Positions 11,136-23,911 are shown, numbered from the stretch's first letter. The stretch is 64,000 nucleotides of DNA from Toxotes chatareus (GCA_016801885.1 CM028884.1:2852001-2916000); one strand, 5' to 3'. Numbers and translations: made by a program. The notes: a model not told the origin generated them from the letters alone.

Positions 11136-14100
11136 AGAGCCAGCGTTATATGTCATATTTTGCTTCAAGAGGGATTTAAATGGCTGCACGTACAATTGTA
11201 TTTTTGAACCGAAAATATTTTTATTTATGAGTGGTCTTTGTTATTTCCTGCGCTCTGGCACGACAGTGAAAGTCCATGTGACAGTTCCCTTGTTAAGTGT
11301 AACGTGGTACGGTCCATAGAGAGGAACTCTAGCATGGACAATCATTTCCTAATTTCCCACAAGCCCTGAACGTGGTTTATGTTTTAATCCATATTGTGCA
11401 TGGACACAATTTAACAGGAATAAACAAGTACAAAAGATGCACCAGCTTAATAAATACAATAAAATAATATGATATTTTCAGAGCAACAAGATGACTTCAA
11501 TAATAAACTGAACCATCAAAAAAAAAAATAAAACTAAAATTGCACCAACACAAAATGTAATGAGAACAAACAAACAACACGTTTAAAGTCGAAGGCTACT
11601 TCATAACCTCATATTAAAGCGTATGCTGGATTTGTAAAGGCTGATACCAGAGTTACAATAGAAATATGTACAATTCTTATATATATAAAAATAATATATA
11701 AAAATGCAGCAATAAACCTATTAAAACTTACACACACATCCCTCCTTTGTCACACACACCTGAGCCAGGTTGTGACAAAAATGGGGTTCTTCCACATAGT
11801 TTCCTAGTTGATAAGTTGAGTTAGAATTCATAATCTGCTGTCTCGCAGGTTGATCTATGTACAGCTGAGCTGGCAGTGTTGGTCTTAAAGTACTAGTTTT
11901 GGTAGTTGAGGTCAGTTGTCTGTAGCATACACAGTTCTGGCTGGTAGTTCAGTTTGCGGTTCTTGTGTATATTTTTGCTTTGCTTGATTCAGCTGTTCAG
12001 ACTGTTGGGGCAGTGCTTTAGTGCTGTCTTGTGTGGGCCTGGAGAGTGTTTGAAATGTAGGGCCATGGTGACAGTGTTGATTGTGGTTCACATGTATTAA
12101 CTGGAGCTTCTCTCTTATACAATGTAGGAACGTTTCCCCTTTAGGATTCGTTCTTGATTTCTTCATTGTGCCCTGGTGAAAACAGTTGGAGCAGTTGTCC
12201 TGGGAGCACATCAATAGACTCAAGGGGGTTGTTGTTTTTGCAGTTGCTTTTCTCACTCCAGTAATCTCTAGTGCACACATACCTGCTGCAAGTAGCTGTA
12301 TGAAGGATCAGTGCTGTCCTGTTATGGCTACCATTGTTAGTTTTGTTCAGTCTCCCTCTGGGGAAATGGAATAGTTGCACAAAAAGTTTGAAGCTTGTTG
12401 CTGGTGCTGATGTTGGAGAAAAGAGGTTAAAGGATGAAATTGGCCTGTGACGCTGCAGAGTCCAGGTGACAGTGCTGGTGAGTCTACAGTTTCTCCTTTA
12501 ACAGCTTTGTCACTGTGAATGAAGGGAGACAAATTGAGCTCAGTTGCAAGAGTGCAGGTTAGACATAATTAAAGCAGTTAAATCTGTGCAGACACTGTGC
12601 AGTTTTACAGATCTTTTGCATTGTGTTAACTCAAACTACACATTTTAATCAGCTTGGCCAGATCCCGTGACTTCTGTGCTCACACAGTGCAGGTCAGACG
12701 AGATGTCACAATGTAGACTCACACTGAATATAAGCACAGAGCACCAGGCTTGTTTTGTCCAGTGACAGTTCCAGTAAAGTTTAATTACACAAGATAACTG
12801 CGTCCTCATTGTTGACAGAGATAGAGCAGCAGCATTACCTTATACAATTCTATGATGAATGGAATGTGAGATGAAAAAAAAAACATATGGAGCTGTAGTC
12901 TGTCTGTTCTCCAGCAAGGTTCAGTTTTATATCCCAGCAGTCTTAGTTTTAGCCACAGCATGGAAAATATTACCCAAATCATTTCAATACAAGCTCACTA
13001 CAGTTAAATAATGGATCCTTTGACATTAGACCTCACTCTGCAAGACAGCTAGCCACAATTTCTGACAGGCAAATATGTACAGTGTCTGTCCAGCTTGAGC
13101 TGTCAGTAATGCTGACACAGAGTGTTGAAATGAGTCTGTAGCATTTGTTTCACAGGGTTTAAAGGTGTTTGATGTGGTTATTAACTTTTATCCAGAACCA
13201 AAACAAAATGAAAACTGGACACTTTGTTCCTCCCTTTTTGAACATGTCAGTAATTCAAAAGGGTTGGCCTGAGGCTGATCTGTGTGATCTGATGGTGCTA
13301 GAGCAATTTTAATATTCTTCTCCACCTGAGGCTGTCACTCATTTCTGACATGGAGTGAAAACTGGAGCTGCCACTGTGACAGATGAATATGCGTTGCCAC
13401 ATAAAAGGAAATTCAGAGATTATTGTGCTTCAGATGATAATGCTCCTGCTAAAGCTATTGATGAGTCAGCCACACTGTAAAGCAGAGTGAATCACACAGG
13501 TGGTAAGCTTTTGTCTCTCACTAGAAGTGATGAAGCGCCAGTGAAAATTCTCCAATTCTCCAAACATTGGCATACCTTCTTCTGCTAGTTGGGCTTCTCC
13601 ATGTTGCACAGACGTTCACAAAGTAAATGCTGTGACAAAGCAAGATTTTTATCTATTCTTGCCCTCTCGCCCTATAATAATAGTTGGTGGAGTGAAATAT
13701 AAAAGAAAACATGATCTATTCAAAGGGTACTGACTGATGCCATTAACTCAAGAGCACAAGAAATATCTGCTTTCATAATACCATCTGGTGTGTTTTCATG
13801 GTCCACTGCTGTTCAGTCTGTACATGTTGCATCAAGGCTTTACAATCCAGTGATGTGTCCTTAATTTGCAGGAGAGAACAAATTGGAGTGCAGTAACCAT
13901 TCTCAGATCAGAAGTTCATTTTTACAGTGAATATAAATGTTATTTCTCACCTCTGAAACCTTGCTCCTGAGAATCTGTCTGCTTGTCGAATATGAACCTC
14001 AGAACTGTGCCACAGGCCTTCTGCTTATTACTAGGGTTATATCAGAAGTTGATAAACCAGTCATTGGTTTTTATTGTCCAGGTTTCATGATTACATTGCA

Positions 14101-15128
14101 TGTGCTCCATTCCTCTGCCTGCAGTAACACAAAAACATATATATCTGTAATTGTTATGTGTTATATGTTCTCAGACGAGAATTGATTTCTTTCAAGACTG
14201 TTACACATGCAATATATGCAGTATGTTAAAGAAGTTATTACTGGTCATCAAGCAATTCCTTTGTACCATGACTACACTGTGATAGCCTGGGGACAAGCTC
14301 TACACTCTTTATTCAGTGTAACAAAGCATTCCACTGCTCATCTTCAGTCAAAAGGTAAATAGACTTTAAACAAGTCTACAAGTCCACAGCCATGCTAGAA
14401 TGCTATTTAGGCACAACGCTGCTTTGAGCTTAATGTGTCCATGGCTGTTTGAAGAGGAACTGGATACCATGTTTTAAAATAGCAGCTCATTCATTCCTAT
14501 GGACACTTGGAGCATAGCTGAAAAATGTTCATGTTTGAAAAAAAGTCATCTGGCAGAATCGCTGACTGTCCAAACATCACCAGCTCTGTGAGGCTAAAAA
14601 TCCAAACCTACCTTCTAACTTTGTTGTAGAACTTAAGTCCCTTCAGTAGGCACAGACCATAGTGCAGTTATGACTTTACCACATTTAATACAACTGATTT
14701 GATGTGTACATGTACTTTATATATAAAGATTTTTGCCCCCGTCAACTTAACATGATTTTCCTAATGTGCTTTTGGCCCCACACTTCAGGATGTAGCATTT
14801 TCTAGAGGTTTGTGGTTCAGTATGTAAATACCAAACATCTGCAAACCAACTGCACTAAACCTCTGCTGCATCAGTCATAGCTGACAAAGATCCAGCCACT
14901 ACCAGAACACTTTCAATGAGTAAATAAACTATAAACTGTAGTTTGTGTACAGTCTTGTGATAATGTGTGTATAGCTGAGATCCTTGGCCACTGATATGTT
15001 ACCATGGGTCAACACTTACTCTTCCTATAGGCACTTTTTAAAATCAAACATTGCTGCTCAATGACATTACAGTTGAGAAGACTGTTTTCATGATTGTTCC
15101 TGGCCTCTGTCAATCAAGAGCACATTCA
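11136..15128. other. Intergenic region between celf1 promoter and mtfmt 3' end
   Basis: About 4 kb without a gene I can support. The longest minus-strand frames (11912-12540, three overlapping frames) give low-complexity, unrecognised peptides with no splice context. The 3' part (about 12540-15128) is AT-rich. Any mtfmt 3'-UTR beyond the AATAAA at 15134-15129 would also fall here. Confidence 0.5.
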
Positions 15129-15134
15129 TTTATT
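15129..15134 (-). terminator. mtfmt: Poly(A) signal for mtfmt
   Basis: AATAAA on the minus strand (TTTATT on plus), about 150 bases past the mtfmt stop codon. It is the first canonical signal on that strand after the stop. Confidence 0.5.
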
Positions 15135-15285
15135 GCAAATATGCAGCACAAATACATGAATGCAGTAAATGTACTGTCGATGCAAATGTCTTAAAACAGA
15201 CAAGAGTAAAAGCTAAAAGTAAATTCCATTCGATGAGGTTGTGTGTGCAGTGTTCACACCAGGGAATAAAATTACTGTTGTAACA

Positions 15286-18200
15286 TCACAACACTGAGTT
15301 TTCCCTCTTCTGATGTGAAGAGTCAGTTCCTCCTTTTCTGCTAACAAACAGTCCACCCTCTGTCCGGCAGGGTGTTGTCTTTTTCAGGTTCTGATGCAGG
15401 TAGCCATTATAGAAGTCAGCCGCTGTCAGTCTTTTCTTCAGGAGCACTGCTTTGAATCCCACCCAGCCATCCTGGAACAGGGAACATGTTGATTGAAAAA
15501 AAAAAACAGCAAAATAGAAGTCATCTGGAATTATTGATAAATGAGTGACGACTCTGACGTGACTTTGTTGTTATGCTAATATTATGAATGCTGTGGAAAT
15601 GTGCATTACAATGATTTTTATTTTATTATTTTGGCAATATTTAATGCAGCTCAACATTTTAATTCATATGGTCCCATCAGTTATTTTTAAATGAAATTTA
15701 TATTTGGTCAAATGACTAAATTAAAATAAAGGTCCTATTATGAACACTAGGTGTCACTAACACCATTTGGGCACTTTGATTGCTGCTCTTTCTGAACAAA
15801 AGAGACTTTGCCAATCACAGTCAAGACATGGTAACAGCACCAAGAACACAAAACATGACAGTGAATGCGAGAGATCCCAGACACACAAAATGACTTGTTT
15901 TTTTACAGAGCTGAAGGTGAAGTTTGTTGGTTTCATTTTCCAAGAGTCTGCTGTTGTGATTTAACCTAAGAACCTTTAACCTAAGAAGATATTTTGAAAC
16001 AAAAACCTGAATCCTTCAAATCCTCCCCGGCTAAAGAGACAGAACAGAGGTGAGACAATTTGCAGTTTCAACTGTTTGACAGACAAATCAGTGCTGGTAA
16101 TGCCGCACACCTCCCATCTCCAGCTTCCCAAACACCAACGTTTCTGTGAACGTGGGGAAATATGTGACTGAGTTCACATCACTCACTGAATTTAACCAGC
16201 ACCTGTAAGATTTCACTGCCACTGAGAAGGACCTCATCCTCTTCTCAAAGACCTGCTCTGTTGATTTGGAAGGAGCACGAGAGGATGTGCAGCTGGAGTT
16301 GAAATGCCATGTGAAGATGTTCTCCACAGACACCACCAGCAGCACCCAATGTCCTACAGGGGTTTGGAAGAGTGCAGATTTCTCCAGATGTGGCACTTTG
16401 CCAAAAGATGTTGAGTTTCTTTGGCTCTACATACATATTCATTCTCTCTAATGACAGTGAACAGGAGCAGACTGGGGTCCAAGAGAAAAGACAGTCACCT
16501 CTGTGATGTACTTCAAACCTGGACAAACCGAGGACATTTTATTTATGCATCACCCAGCTCTTTTTAAAGAGACATGATTTGATGCGGCAGTGATTGTGGA
16601 ATAGAGACGGACAGGGTCAGGTTTAGATCAGATTTGGACAGACCTTACAGCAGACAGCCAAAGTATTGGACTCCTTCTGATAGGTCACTGAGCCAGGGAC
16701 AGGTCTCCTTGTTGGATCTGCAAAACAACATGTCAGAGATCAGAATCAGGTTTATTGGCCAAGTTTGTACATACAAGTTTGTACATACAAACAAGGAATT
16801 TGACTCCGGTTTTTCTTCCTCTCCTGCGGTACAACAACAAAGACAACAACAACAACAACACACAACCGACGGAACACTAATGGTGCAAAATGTGGGTGGT
16901 GCAATTTGTTCCAGAAACTAAAGATAACTATATAACTATTTACATATATATAAATATATATCTAGGCTATTGACAGAAATAGTGCAGGTTATAGTGCAAA
17001 AAAAAACAAAACAAAAAAAAAACATAAAGACACGGTGAAATGAGGTAGTGGAAAAATGTGCAAATATGCTGAAGGAGGTAGTGGGGAAAGAAACAGATAA
17101 ATGACAGGGTCCAGGTTCAGGGTCATGGCACATGGTTATGCATTACTGCAGTAGCAGAGGGCAACAGCAAATACACATGCATGCGTGTCAAGTCTGAGTG
17201 TCAAACCTCTCGCCTCTCACTCTCAATGTCTCAAACACGGACACATAACATTCTTCTAGACAGCTTTCAGATGGAACAATATGCTTCGAAATATGCTTCA
17301 TTTCAAGCTTCCTGATTGGATGTTTCTCACAGCAGTGCTCTATGGGAATCCAAAACTTGTTATGAACTTTGTCTACCTAACTTTTTTTTTAGCTCAACAA
17401 AGCTGCTTATTGTTTGTACTGGTGCTTAAAACAGGAGAATTTAGGAGTTTGACAAGCTCCAAATGTCACCTGATACTGTGCACAGGAAGCACACATACAT
17501 CTGCTACTCAAGTTAGTTCAAGCTGTCTTGACTCTGCTGCATTAAGCTTCTCCATCTGATCAATCACCCCCCCAAAAAAGTGCATATACTGTAAATATAT
17601 CCATGGATTAAATAAATCTGATTTGAACAAACGTACCTGACAACGAAATGTGATATGTTCCTACAAAATCGAGAAGTTTTATTGTCCTGCCCATCCATGT
17701 GGTCCTCAAAGGTACCTGATGACAGAGAGATGGATCATCACAGTGACACAGTCACAAAGGATCGTAACACTAGGAGTCTCTTAATCGCTGACACAAGCTC
17801 CAAACTACAACTTTCCTCTTCAGAGCTACTGACAAAGCTGCAGAGCAGATAGATAGATAGATAGATAGATAGATAGCCTCTTAATTTCAGTAGTTTGTCC
17901 TAACTCTTTAGCTTTCAGTTGTTGAGAGAACATGGCCACAGATCAGTCCTCATTACCCGGGATCCGATGGCACGATATAGGCGATCGATTTGGTCACAAC
18001 TCTGTTCCTCCCACACCACCCAGCTCATGGAAGTGTTGATTTTTGGAGCTGTTGGAGGAAATTGAGGTGTAAGTTGGAAGGATTTATGATGATTTATGTT
18101 TAGTAAAACTGTAGCTCAGACCTACGTACCAAATGTTGCACCTGTCTGTGTCTGCTCCCTTTTATGTGCTATTTTCTCAGGCAGTGTCCTCAACGTATCA

Positions 18201-20445
18201 ATCAGCTGCAATCGAGAATATGAATACAGTAAAAAGGTCAGCATCTTGTGACTAAGAGGATAAAGTATCCTCTGTGAATAGACACATTCCAACAGCCCAC
18301 CAGATGTGCTCCCTTAGTGGCTAGGATATCTCCAAGCTCATCAGCAGTGCAGTTCTCAGGGACCCGATGGAGCTCTTGGTTGAGAATGGGGCCCACGTCA
18401 AACCTGGGATGTGAAGATATTTTTAATCTGTTTGTGTTAAGAAAAACAAAACAGGAAGAACACAGAGAGGGTTTCCTTCTGTTTACCTGCGGGGGCGGAT
18501 CTGCATGATGGTGACTCCCGTCATAGTGTCACCATGCAAAATGGTGTGGAAGACAGGTGCTGGACCCCTCCACCTCGGCAGCAGGCTGGGGTGAACGTTC
18601 AAAATCCCACTGAAGTGACAGAGCAGGAGCACAGTGGGAGAGGAATTACAACATCTCCTTTCTGAAAACTTGAATATGTCCTAAATACAGCAGGCAGTGA
18701 TTGAGTCTGTCTGAAATGAATCTGTTTTGTTTGCATTACAGAGAGTTTATGGTTGAAAAGGACAAAGTAACTAGAAAAGCTAAGGCACCACCTGGTTTTA
18801 CACAGGCACTGTGCAGAGGCAGTGCAGGGACTGGTGCTGCTGTGTGCTGGTCTTAGAGGTTTCCATGGCAACAGGCACACATACACAGTTTATAAAGTTA
18901 TAATTTAATTCCTTCGCTGTAGATTAGACTCCATGTCTCAGTATATGTAGTGGCCAGGGCTCCAGGCTAACACCATCTGGAACATGGTTTTGAGATGCTT
19001 TTAGACAGTGTTGTCCAATGAGGCATTATTTCAAACAGCTGTCTTCTCTCCACCAGCACAGTGAGGGTTGGACGCTGCCAGGCAGTACAATTAAATCTTT
19101 AGTCGCCTCAAACTTTCCCTGTGATTGTTCATTTTAAATGACAATATAAGACAATTATCTGTCTAATAATGCATTTCAGACATGGATACAGCTGATGATA
19201 AAGCATGGATGTTGTCATTAACCTGTATTTATGTTGAAATAAGTATGAGGCAGAGAAGAAGAGATTTGGCCATTTGATGGCATGTTTTACTTTGGAAGGA
19301 GGAAATGCTCATTGGACACGGAAAAAGTGTTTTAACCTTTAGTCACTTTGAGATCCCAGCAGTTATTTTGGTGAGTACAGTGTTACCATAACTGATAACA
19401 TCATCCACTGTTGTATTTAAAACTTGGATAAGTTTTAGACACAACATGACTTCCAGACCATGTGGCCTCCGCAACCAGACCAGAGAAGAGCAGTAGTCCA
19501 CAGATGTCACTGAAATGCTTACTATGGAAACTTGTTGATTAGTCTCTCAGGAAGTAAACAGCCAAAAGACACCACCACCCCAACATCAAACCGTCCATCC
19601 ACGTTGTCAGGGGGCCAGCTGTGGACTGGAAGGTGGTTCTGTAGAGCAAACCTCTTCACGGGGACATCACCAGCCAAAGTTACAACTTCAAGGGAGTCCA
19701 CAACCTCATCACTGGAGCTCCTACACACGGAACATGGAGGTTAGTCATCATGCACTTTACACTCACTTCTCTTATTCCAAGATGATGAAGCACAACAAAT
19801 TCCCTCCCATCAGTTTTCAGGTCTTCCGTGACCAGACTTTAGTTCTTTAACTAGAACTGAAATGAAGACTGGGACTTGACAATCTAATCTAACGATTGTT
19901 TAAAACCCCACACCGTCTGTGTATTTATATTCTGGTCCAGGGGACCCAGTCACCATAGCAACCTGTTACTGTTGGCCATCTTATCCTCTCCTAACAGGGA
20001 ATATTGAACAGATCAACAGAGCTGTTGCTGATGGCCATAACAAGGCCTTGATTTCTGTAGTGACACTGGTCAGGATAAGTCTCCAGGACATGAATGGAAG
20101 TCCATGTAATGTCCTCAGCATCTGACAGCTGATTATCCTGGAAACGCATCGTGCAGCAGGCACATCCAGCATTTCTGCAGATATTATCTAGTTTGTGTAT
20201 ATCATGTCTAACACTGGAAGGTGTGTAGTAGGTTCGCACCTGCTGGATGCGAGGAGCTTTAGAGATTCCACAGCAAACTGATCAGAGCCAAAGAACAAGA
20301 GCCTCCACGGGGGTCCTGATGAGGACATGAACCTACAGAGACGCCGCTGCCCATCATCCCTCTGCAGAACCCTGGGGACACAGCAGCGCTGGACGTGCTT
20401 GAGGATTTTCAGAGTCGCTCCTGCTGTTTTGCGACTCGTCCACAT
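15286..20445 (-). CDS. mtfmt: Mitochondrial methionyl-tRNA formyltransferase
   Basis: MTFMT formylates Met-tRNA in the mitochondrial matrix with 10-formyl-THF, making the initiator for mitochondrial translation. Nine minus-strand exons: 20445-20240, 19720-19523, 18609-18487, 18403-18301, 18205-18130, 18048-17957, 17715-17637, 16717-16644, 15471-15286. Spliced they give 378 codons plus stop (human 389 residues) with all phases matching. Residues 1-30 are basic and Arg/Lys-rich (MWTSRKTAG...), a mitochondrial presequence. The Rossmann start PPWRLLFFGSDQFA follows. The catalytic loop is NVHPSLLPRWRG with N139 and H141; the third catalytic residue is D178 in RFDVGPIL. C-terminal landmarks are IKLLD and DGWVGFKAVLLKKRLTAADFYNGYL. 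The start is the ATG at 20445; an upstream open stretch in the same frame has no ATG. The exon 8 donor is GTCTGT, weaker than usual. Confidence 0.96.
16080..16625 (+). mobile_element. Degenerate hAT transposase C-terminal fragment
   Basis: Within mtfmt intron 8, plus-strand reading gives FFGSTYIF (about 16410-16440), close to the conserved FGSTYxCE segment of hAT transposases (the dimerisation/insertion-domain end). In a shifted frame NRSRLGSKRKDSHLCDVLQ follows, like the KSRxRSRLTDxHLxDVLR tail of ZBED-type hAT proteins. At least one frameshift lies between them and stops lie upstream. It is antisense to mtfmt. The family is inferred from these two motifs only. Confidence 0.55.
16735..17150 (+). 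repeat. Fish interspersed repeat (TTTATTGGCCAAGT-type)
   Basis: The segment opens with AGAATCAGGTTTATTGGCC and a GTACATACAAGGAATTTGACTCCGG-type core (here with a 15-bp tandem duplication at about 16764-16790). It then shows the usual TGCAAAA and GTGCAAATATG-type tail and ends near GGTCATGGCACATG. I recognise this as a very common non-coding interspersed repeat of teleosts; its class is not clear to me. It also holds a CAA-rich patch (about 16835-16862) and A-rich runs at 17000-17025. Confidence 0.65.
17847..17876 (+). repeat. (GATA)n microsatellite
   Basis: About seven tandem AGAT/GATA units, in mtfmt intron 6 between exons 7 and 6. Confidence 0.95.
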
Positions 20446-20513
20446 GATGTTGCTGCAGTTCAAAATACCATGTGTCCAAACTGTCAGTACTGACACTCAG
20501 GGAGAGTCTGAAG

Positions 20514-20558
20514 CTAAAGTGAATTTGCCCTAAGTGTGTCGACACAGGGCGCCGCCAT
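20514..20558 (-). other. Upstream ORF in the mtfmt leader
   Basis: The ATG inside the YY1 element opens a 14-codon frame (MAAPCVDTLRANSL) that stops at 20514, 68 bases before the mtfmt start and in another frame. It would be translated only if transcription begins upstream of 20558, which the sequence cannot show. Confidence 0.45.
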
Positions 20559-20580
20559 GTTTTCTGTCCCACTTCCGCCC
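20550..20580 (-). promoter_or_regulatory. mtfmt: mtfmt core promoter: GABP/ETS and YY1 sites
   Basis: On the minus strand the sequence reads GCGGAAGTGGG (20578-20568), an ETS/GABPA (NRF-2) site, and then AACATGGCGGCG (20561-20550), a very good YY1 element. Both are typical of promoters of nuclear genes for mitochondrial proteins, and YY1 sites of this orientation usually lie at or just after the start of transcription. They are 105-135 bases upstream of the mtfmt ATG. Binding is inferred. Confidence 0.6.
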
Positions 20581-21279
20581 CGGTCTTCTTCGTGAACGAC
20601 TATTGACCGCTGGCAAACAAGCTTACTGCCACCATCTGGACACTGGCTAACAGAGAAGGAGGTGGGTTTTTATTAATAAGAGCCTTTAATAGCAGGAACT
20701 AATGACTGTGCTGAGGGATGAGTTTGGTCTCTGAGGCAGATGAAGGAGGAGAGGATAGAAACTCCAGAACTTTGCAGTTATATTGGTATGCTGTGACTAA
20801 ACAAAGACAGGTGTCGGCTGGCCTGGCTGGATTTACAGTTACCAACTCAGGTCAATTCAGTATAAGACAAAACATGTATAAGAATATGTTTGTTTACTGA
20901 GAGGCCTCAGTGGACCTTGTTTTGTTGGGGAAACCAGTAAGGAACCAGTAAGTTCAGGATAAGTGATCATGAAGTGTAATTAGGAATAATGGTGTTAATG
21001 CTTCAAGGGGCTATTCAGACACTTGAATGGGCATGAGCATGGGAGGTGGAGAGCTCTGAGGAGCAGAGATGGAAAACTCCAGCACATTTCTGCTTCAAAA
21101 CACTCTCAACTTACCCAAAGGCACAACCTGGTGGCAGAAGCTGGACATCACACCCACAAACATTAATACTGCATAAAATATGAAATAAATACTAAAGCAA
21201 CACTGGACCCTGGAAAACATGTTGGATCTGTACATCATAGAATATAAATACTACCTGCATAGAAATGAATTTCAAATTA
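20581..21279. other. Head-to-head intergenic region, left part
   Basis: Sequence between the mtfmt promoter and the LINE relic. CpG-bearing sequence near 20581-20630 belongs to the mtfmt promoter. No exon is seen; frames are short. Confidence 0.5.
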
Positions 21280-23560
21280 ACCTACTAAGGGTGTATGACA
21301 TTTGATGGGTGAGTTTCTGAGAGGGATTCAGGTCATTGTGAAAGCTACAGAGCAGCAGGTGGAAAAGATCAATTTAACATGGGAAGAAGTAATGACCCAG
21401 GTTAATGATGGAATGAGCAGAGAAACACTTGACAGCAAAATAAAACAAGGCAGAATATTGGCTGCACTGGAATCCGTTCCTAAATGTAAAGGCAGTATAA
21501 AGACGAAAGTAGCACCATTGTGGGATAATAGGTCTAAGGAAGTAAGAAATAGAAATAAGAAATACGTTTAAACTAGTCAAAGAGCTCTTAATTTTCAACA
21601 GGATTCAGTACAAGCAAGCCCAGGCAGGAGTAAGGAGGAGAAAAGAAAGACACACTGGAGAAAGCACTGAGATTGAATCAGAAATACAGCTCAGGTAGGA
21701 AAGGTGTGGGGGATGATAAAAAGATGGTAGGGGACGGGGGGATTGGAGTTCTGATGGATGGAAGTGAGACTACAGTAACAAAGGAGGAAAAAGTAGAGTT
21801 GATTCCAAACACTTTTGTTATGATGAATAACTTGAATAACATATCTGAAGAATATAGAAGAGACACAGAGAGCAAAACCCTGAAAATATGGAGGCTTTAT
21901 GTAGAAAAGGTGATTTGGATGGTGGGTAAGATGTCCCTCTCAGCCTGGGAGGATTAATAAGAGCACTGGAAGGGAAGAAAGTTTGGAAAATGTATTGCTG
22001 CTGTATAATAAAGTCTGTGGTGAAGGAAGAATGACAGGGAGCTGGAAATTAATAATAGAATGTGTATTGTGTTCAGAGGATGAAATAGGTAAATGAAGAG
22101 ACAGTGGTTGCAGTGTTTTCTGATTCTGGGAAAGCCTGAGATATGAGAAGAGTAGCTTCTAATCAAACAGCACTCAATGGGATTTGGAGGGAAAATGTTC
22201 AGTCGGGTTAAAGACTTTTTAGATGGAAGAACTATTCAGTTCTGCACAGTTATCAAGCCAATAAGCTGTAGAAAACAGAACGGGACACCTCAGGGGAATG
22301 TATTAAGTCCAACTATATTTAATATTATAACAAATGATATACAATATTTGTAAATATTCCAGTGGATATGGGGAGATCACTGTTTGCAAATGTAGGGGCT
22401 TTGTGGAAAAGAAGGAGAAATGTTGAACACATTATTCAGAAATTGCAAGATGGAATTAAGTTGGAAAGTGGGAAACAACACAGGGATTAAAATTTTCATT
22501 GAAGAAAAAAAACTGTTGACAGTTTTCAGTTTTGGGAGAGTATTTCAATCTGAGTTTAACACAGAGAGAGCATATTAGATGTGCAGTTAATAAATATAAA
22601 AAAAACTGATTAAAGTCATGAGGTGTCTTGCAGGATTGGAGTGGGGAGCTAGTTTTGCATCTCTGAAATTATTATTTTGCATTCTTTATAGGATCAGGAT
22701 TAGACAATGGGTGTATTGTATATGGATCAGCAGCCAAATCTGTGCAGACCTGGATATTATGGAGGCGGGGGTTCTAATAGTGTATTAAGAAGCAGTTAGA
22801 GCCTCCACAGTGTGTGCACTCCAAGCTGAAGCAGGTTAAATGCCACTGTGGTTACATGGGAAATAGCTGGCGGCCAATTAATGGGTCAACCAACAAAAAG
22901 GGTGCTGCAGACATGTTGGGAGAAGGAGAGGACACAAAAAGAAAGTTTTGGCTGGGGCAGGAGATAAAGTGGCAAAAGATATGACGGTATATGATAAACA
23001 TTTTGGCACAGCTGTGGTGTGGCTTGTTAGACCTGTGTGGGTATTTGTGAGTAGATCTGGAATTACTTAAGAAAAAGCACAGTAATAAAACTGCTAATTT
23101 AACTGACGAACACTATAGTTATAAGGACTTTAAATATAAAGGCAGTGGTCAGAAGATGCAACACAGCGTGAATAGACTGAACGGGTTAGTTACATATTGA
23201 GACATTTATTATATATGAATATATTCATATGTAGTGATTCTGTGTTGACCCCTGCAAGCATTACTACAGTACAGCTGGAAGTCACCATCTGCTTCATGAC
23301 ATCTTGGCATGATCAGTGCCATGAAGCTGAGGCAGCTGATCATATACTTATACCCTGCAGGAAAGTTACACGTGAAAGACAAGAAATGATGACACAGTTG
23401 CAGAAAACAGGGCGGACAGTGTTAAGTATATTAGAATATAGAGACAGTGTTCAAGGGAGGAAATAGTTATTTAATATTTTAAGGATGAATGGCCTGGAAA
23501 GACAGATTCGAAATGAATGAATGGACACTGAGGGAGAATAAAAATTGAGGGTGGCAGTAA
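21280..23560 (+). mobile_element. Dead non-LTR retrotransposon (LINE)
   Basis: Plus-strand pieces line up in the order of a LINE ORF2. A connector between endonuclease and RT lies at about 21302-21660. The RT block NGTPQGNVLSPTIFNII is at about 22278-22328. A following block SLFANVGALWKRRRN (about 22380-22425) replaces the catalytic FADD with FANV. The C-terminal cysteine/histidine-like tail (about 23290-23500) ends HILIPCRKVTRERQEMM and NGLERQIRNE, like the ending of many fish LINEs. Many stops and frameshifts; no intact ORF. It resembles the I/Nimb-type elements of fish, but that is only an impression. Confidence 0.75.
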
Positions 23561-23901
23561 ATCAACAACATAAATGCCAACTGCAGTAAAACCTCTCAGA
23601 AGTCATTGTATAGAAATAAAACGTGCATTACAACCATTAATGTAACTGCACTTTTAACACAAACTGTAAAAACCTCGGATTCATTTCTGATCATTTGTTG
23701 GTCATTCGTGGTCATGTGTTACAGTATGTTGTGCTGCTCATGTTGTGGCTCTGCCTTTTAAACTGTGTGAACCTGATAGTTCAGTAAAGGAGAGTAAGCT
23801 GTCAGATCACTCATATCCTGCAGCTGGTGGATCCCTGGCCACGCCTGTCCTCTGATGTGGTGGTGGCTGAGACCAGGGCCGTGAAGGCACCATTAATGTG
23901 A

Positions 23902-23911
23902 GTCACATGAC
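23902..23911 (+). promoter_or_regulatory. vps35: M-box / CLEAR-like site upstream of vps35
   Basis: GTCACATGAC, 41 bases before the vps35 start codon, differs by one base from the CLEAR consensus GTCACGTGAC bound by TFEB/TFE3/MITF and contains the M-box core. Lysosome and endosome genes carry such sites. Binding is inferred, and the site may be inside the 5'-UTR. Confidence 0.4.

Noticed and set aside
11912..12540. Overlapping minus-strand frames
   Set aside because: No recognisable peptide, no splice sites that join to a gene, no codon bias visible.
20354..20572. Longer upstream frame overlapping the mtfmt start
   Set aside because: Different frame from the formyltransferase and shares no conserved residues; the in-frame ATG is at 20445.
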